This document shows, one piece after another, positions 60,920 through 64,000 of a stretch of DNA of 64,000 nt. The first letter of the stretch is position 1, and the number at the start of each line of letters is the position of its first letter. Both the position numbers and the translations under genes were made by a program. The notes beneath the pieces are model-generated. The model did not search any database. It was not told where the DNA came from and saw only the letters and a program-made list of their open reading frames with translations. Location: NCBI GenBank assembly GCA_035492775.1, contig DATJIW010000057.1:1-64000 (forward strand), read 5' to 3'. This DNA comes from DATJFQ01 sp035492775. Its GTDB lineage: Bacteria > Acidobacteriota > Vicinamibacteria > Vicinamibacterales > 2-12-FULL-66-21.

Positions 60920-62182
60920 TTACTTCGCGAACAGCGCTTCGCGGACGAGTGCGGGCGGCATGCTGCCGATCTCCAGCACCTTCTGATGGAAGTCCTTCAA
61001 CGTGAAGCGGTCCCCCATGCGCGCCCGGTAGTCGTCGCGCATCTTCAGGATCTCGGACATTCCCATGAAGTAGCCGATGAAGTACCCGGGTCGCGCAAGC
61101 GCTGAATCGACCTCCGCCTCCGCGGCCCATCGCAGGAATCCCACGCGATCGACCATCAGCTGTATCGCCTGCACGCGGCTCATGCGCCCTGTCTGCATCC
61201 CGACGTCGTAGATGACGCGCGCGTTGCGCCACAGGCGCAGCTGCAGCTGACGCAAATGGATTCTCTCATCGGGAAAAAAGCCGGTCTCCTGAAAGAGCTG
61301 TTCGTTGTAGAGGCCCCAGCCTTCGGTGAACATGGGCGTGCTGACGAGCCGCCGCAGCTTCGACGGGTTGTGCATCTGATACATGATCTGGACGTGATGC
61401 CCGCCGTACGTTTCGTGCGGCGCGGTGACGAGGATCACGCCCCAGTCGTGCTCGACGAGATAGTCGTGCTGCTTCGCGGCATCCCATGACGGATCGAACG
61501 GGTTGATCTGCCACTCTCCGAGCAGTGTGCCGTCGGGAGCGGGCGGCCGGTCTGGCGCGCCGGAGAAATTGCCGTAGTAGGGGTTGTTCCCGGGCGCCGG
61601 CTTGCGGGGCACGACGGTGCAGCGCTCGGCCCAGGGAAGCGGCATCAGATCCTTGCCGACGATGTGCGCGCGAGCGCGATCGACCACCTCCTGGTGCGCC
61701 TCGATCATGCGCGCCGGATCGGGATGATCCTGCTTTTCTTCGTTCGCGATCTCCAGCCACGTCTTCTTCGGGTCGATGGTGCGCGCGAGGGCGTCGAGAC
61801 TGCTCACGGTCCGATCGAATTCGCTCCACGCGTACGTCCAGAGCTGGGCCGCGTCGTATGGAAGCAGGTATTGCTCGCGCAGCATTTGCGTGTAAGCCGC
61901 CTCGCCCATGGGCCCATCGTGGTGCGCGGCGGCAATCTGCCGGCCGACCAGTGTCGCCTCCGCGAACCGGAGGTCGATGCGGCTCGACGGGCTCAACCCG
62001 GACGGATCGATCGCACGCAGGTCGGTCAGCAGCACCGCAGGATCCGGCCGTGGTGCGCCACGCCCGCGGCCCGCAGTCAGACGATCGACAACGGAATCCA
62101 ACGCCTGCTGCGAATGGGGGGCTCGAGCGGACAGAACGGCCGAAAGACCGACGAGGAGCGCAGCACCAGCGACGCGACGCAT
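60920..62182 (-). CDS. DUF885-family exported protein, short form
   Basis: 420 residues with a signal peptide (AALLVGLSAVLSARAP). The DUF885 hallmark is HETYGGHHVQIMYQ, resembling a metallopeptidase HExxxH-type zinc site, followed by PMFTEGWGLYNEQL. Typical members have about 550-620 residues, so roughly 150 N-terminal or middle residues are missing here, although the frame is intact. Members are predicted carboxypeptidases or collagenase-like enzymes. A TAGCAT hexamer lies five bases before ATG 62182. Confidence 0.82.
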   Translation of the reverse strand: MRRVAGAALLVGLSAVLSARAPHSQQALDSVVDRLTAGRGRGAPRPDPAVLLTDLRAIDPSGLSPSSRIDLRFAEATLVGRQIAAAHHDGPMGEAAYTQMLREQYLLPYDAAQLWTYAWSEFDRTVSSLDALARTIDPKKTWLEIANEEKQDHPDPARMIEAHQEVVDRARAHIVGKDLMPLPWAERCTVVPRKPAPGNNPYYGNFSGAPDRPPAPDGTLLGEWQINPFDPSWDAAKQHDYLVEHDWGVILVTAPHETYGGHHVQIMYQMHNPSKLRRLVSTPMFTEGWGLYNEQLFQETGFFPDERIHLRQLQLRLWRNARVIYDVGMQTGRMSRVQAIQLMVDRVGFLRWAAEAEVDSALARPGYFIGYFMGMSEILKMRDDYRARMGDRFTLKDFHQKVLEIGSMPPALVREALFAK

Positions 62183-62227
62183 GCGGGATGCTACACCGAA
62201 CTACCTCGTGTATGCTGTCCGCACTCA

Positions 62228-64000
62228 ATGACCCCGGGAGAACGCGTCGGGTCCTACGAAATTGTCGCGCTGATCGGCGCGGGCGGCATGGGCGAGGTGT
62301 ACCACGCCCGCGACACGGCGCTCGGCCGTGACGTCGCGATCAAAGTCCTGCCCGCGGGATTCGCGACCGACCATGAGCGCCTTCGCCGCTTCGTTCAGGA
62401 AGCGCAGGCCGCGGCCGCGCTCGAACACCCGAACATTCTCGCGATCTACCAGATCGGTCAGCACGGCAACGCTCCATTCATCGCATCCGAACTGCTGAAG
62501 GGCAGCACCATCCGTGATCTGCTGCGTGACGGTCCGCTGCCCGTGCGGAAGGCGATAGACTACGCGATCCAGATCGCTCGAGGACTCGCGGCTGCGCACG
62601 ACAAAGGCATCATTCATCGCGATCTGAAGCCCGACAACCTGTTCGTCACCAGCGACGGGCGCGTGAAGATCCTCGATTTCGGCGTCGCCAAGCTGCTGAT
62701 CGCCGACGCCTCGGTCGACCGGACGATGAGCGTCAACACCGGGGAGGGCACCGTCCTCGGCACCGTCGGCTACATGTCGCCGGAGCAGGTGCGCGGGCAG
62801 ACGGTCGACGCCCGCTCCGACATATTCAGCCTGGGCGCTGTTCTCTACGAGATGCTGTCCGGGCGGCGCCCCTTTCAGAAGGATTCGAGCGCCGACACCG
62901 TCGCCGCCGTGCTGCACGAGGATCCGCCGGACCTCACGTCCGGCGATCGGGCAGTCCCGCCGATCCTCGAACGGACGCTGCGTCGCTGCCTCGAAAAGGC
63001 GCCGCAGGAGCGATTCCAGTCCGCGCGCGACGTGGCGTTTGCGCTCGAGGATCTGTCTTCAGTGTCGGCGCATCACGCCACGATTCCGGCGATGGCGCCG
63101 CGCCGACAGCACAGGGCGCTCGTCGCCGCTGTCGGAGCTGCTGCCGTCCTCCTCAGCGTCGGCGCCGCCGGCATCGTCGCCGGGCGATGGAATCGACCGG
63201 CCGCGACGCAGCCCACGTTTCAGCCGGTGACCTTCCGGCGGGGTACGCTGCTGTCGGCGCGATTCGCCCCCGCAGGAGACACGATCGTTTACGGCGCCGC
63301 GTGGGACGGCAAGCCGCCCGAAACATTCGCGGTCAGTGGCGCGAGCCCTGAATCGCGTCCGCTCGGCTATCCGAACACCGACATCTACGCGATCTCGCCG
63401 AAAGGCGAACTGGCGCTTTCGTACCGCACGGCCACACCATTTCCGCCGGTTGCCGGCGTCCTCGCGCAGGTTCCGCTGCTCGGCGGCGCCGCGCCGCGGG
63501 AGATTCACAAAAGCGTCGAGTATGCCGACTGGGCGACCGACGGATCCATGGCGGTCACCATCGACGCCGGCATTGGCGATCGGCTCGAGTACCCGATCGG
63601 AAATACGCTCTACGAAACCAACACGCCCATCCACATGATCCGTGTGTCGGCCGACGGCACGCTCGTGGCCTTTTACGAACCGCAGGACAAAGGACTCGCG
63701 ATCGCGACGATCGACAAGGCGAAGAAGAAGACCACCCTGACGACGGGTTGGCTGGCCATCGATGGTCTTGCCTGGGCTCCATCGGGCGACGAGGTGTGGT
63801 TCTCTGCCAGAGGTCGCGAGAGCGGGTGGGGTTTATACGCGGTCACACGCGCGGGAGCGCTGCGGACGCTGCTTCGGACGCCGACCGAGTTTTATCTGCA
63901 CGACGTCGCCCCCGACGGCCGGGTGCTGGCCAGCGAAGAGAAGCAGGCGCGCGGCATCCGGTACATGGCTCCGGGCGCGACAAGCGAAGACGACCTGTCG
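62228..64000 (+). CDS. Membrane Ser/Thr protein kinase with PD40-like propeller, cut by window end
   Basis: 591 codons visible with no stop before the window ends. The kinase domain has GAGGMGEVYHARD, Lys39, HRDLKPDN (130-137) and DFG (150-152). A membrane helix (ALVAAVGAAAVLLSVGAAGIVAG, about 297-320) leads to a propeller (SARFAPAGDTIVYGAAWDG, MIRVSADGTLVAFYE). The propeller is most like those of the kinases at 37615 and 43464. TATGCT lies 11 bases before the ATG, and the start is 45 bases from the divergent DUF885 start. Confidence 0.92.
   Translation, partial: MTPGERVGSYEIVALIGAGGMGEVYHARDTALGRDVAIKVLPAGFATDHERLRRFVQEAQAAAALEHPNILAIYQIGQHGNAPFIASELLKGSTIRDLLRDGPLPVRKAIDYAIQIARGLAAAHDKGIIHRDLKPDNLFVTSDGRVKILDFGVAKLLIADASVDRTMSVNTGEGTVLGTVGYMSPEQVRGQTVDARSDIFSLGAVLYEMLSGRRPFQKDSSADTVAAVLHEDPPDLTSGDRAVPPILERTLRRCLEKAPQERFQSARDVAFALEDLSSVSAHHATIPAMAPRRQHRALVAAVGAAAVLLSVGAAGIVAGRWNRPAATQPTFQPVTFRRGTLLSARFAPAGDTIVYGAAWDGKPPETFAVSGASPESRPLGYPNTDIYAISPKGELALSYRTATPFPPVAGVLAQVPLLGGAAPREIHKSVEYADWATDGSMAVTIDAGIGDRLEYPIGNTLYETNTPIHMIRVSADGTLVAFYEPQDKGLAIATIDKAKKKTTLTTGWLAIDGLAWAPSGDEVWFSARGRESGWGLYAVTRAGALRTLLRTPTEFYLHDVAPDGRVLASEEKQARGIRYMAPGATSEDDLS

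Noticed and set aside
1..64000. CRISPR arrays, tRNA or rRNA genes, insertion sequences
   Set aside because: Looked for evenly spaced repeats, cloverleaf ends and transposase motifs; none seen. Small RNAs cannot be excluded by eye.

Overview
The window looks like chromosomal DNA of an Acidobacteriota member, probably class Vicinamibacteria. This is an inference from gene content and not from any marker gene. The DNA is GC-rich (roughly two thirds). It carries families that are expanded together in that group: Ser/Thr kinases with a cytoplasmic kinase domain, one membrane segment and a PD40/TolB-like propeller (five copies), ADOP-type MacB/FtsX permeases (two copies), a PadR plus permease-prefix pair, a carboxypeptidase-regulatory-domain TonB receptor, a VPS10/BNR propeller protein and a DUF885 protein. 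No rRNA, tRNA, CRISPR array, transposase or phage gene was found.

Layout. 1-3.4 kb: a sulfatase cut by the window edge, a broken MOSC gene and a DUF4240 protein. 3.3-9.6 kb: a dissolved-inorganic-carbon (DAB) locus, with DabA and two proton-antiporter-like membrane proteins overlapping on the minus strand and a divergent ArsR-family regulator. 9.6-12.5 kb: small secreted and membrane proteins, a lipoprotein RNase A-like toxin with its CdiI-like immunity protein, and an NmrA-like reductase. 12.5-18.3 kb: a VPS10 propeller protein and an ADOP permease. 18.3-27.6 kb: small secreted proteins, a MerR-VWA operon, a TonB receptor, a cytochrome c-cupredoxin fusion, the PadR/prefix pair, and MarR plus SRPBCC. 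27.6-37.6 kb: an overlapping pyruvyl-transferase/MFS/GNAT operon, a Rieske lipoprotein behind a structured leader, a trypsin-fold protein with a broken triad, a WYL regulator, DinB and a dienelactone hydrolase. 37.6-46 kb: three kinases, two of them close paralogues, and a frameshifted DUF7010 gene. 46-55.5 kb: M1 peptidase, nucleotidyltransferase, RsbV/RsbW-like pair, DsbD-N plus TlpA pair, DUF1232, DUF2130, VOC protein and an ABC-2 exporter. 55.5-64 kb: a REP-like inverted repeat, an ADOP permease, a kinase, a DUF885 protein and a fifth kinase cut by the window end.

Two themes run through the window. Many genes have a -10-like hexamer only 5-13 bases before the start codon, which predicts leaderless or nearly leaderless mRNAs; this helped choose several starts. 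Many regulator genes carry a clear dyad in their own promoter (ArsR, MerR, PadR, MarR, WYL), suggesting autoregulation. The most notable candidate systems are the DAB locus with an extra antiporter-like subunit, the RNase A-like lipoprotein toxin/immunity pair, the MerR-VWA pair and the pyruvyl-transferase/MFS/acetyltransferase operon.
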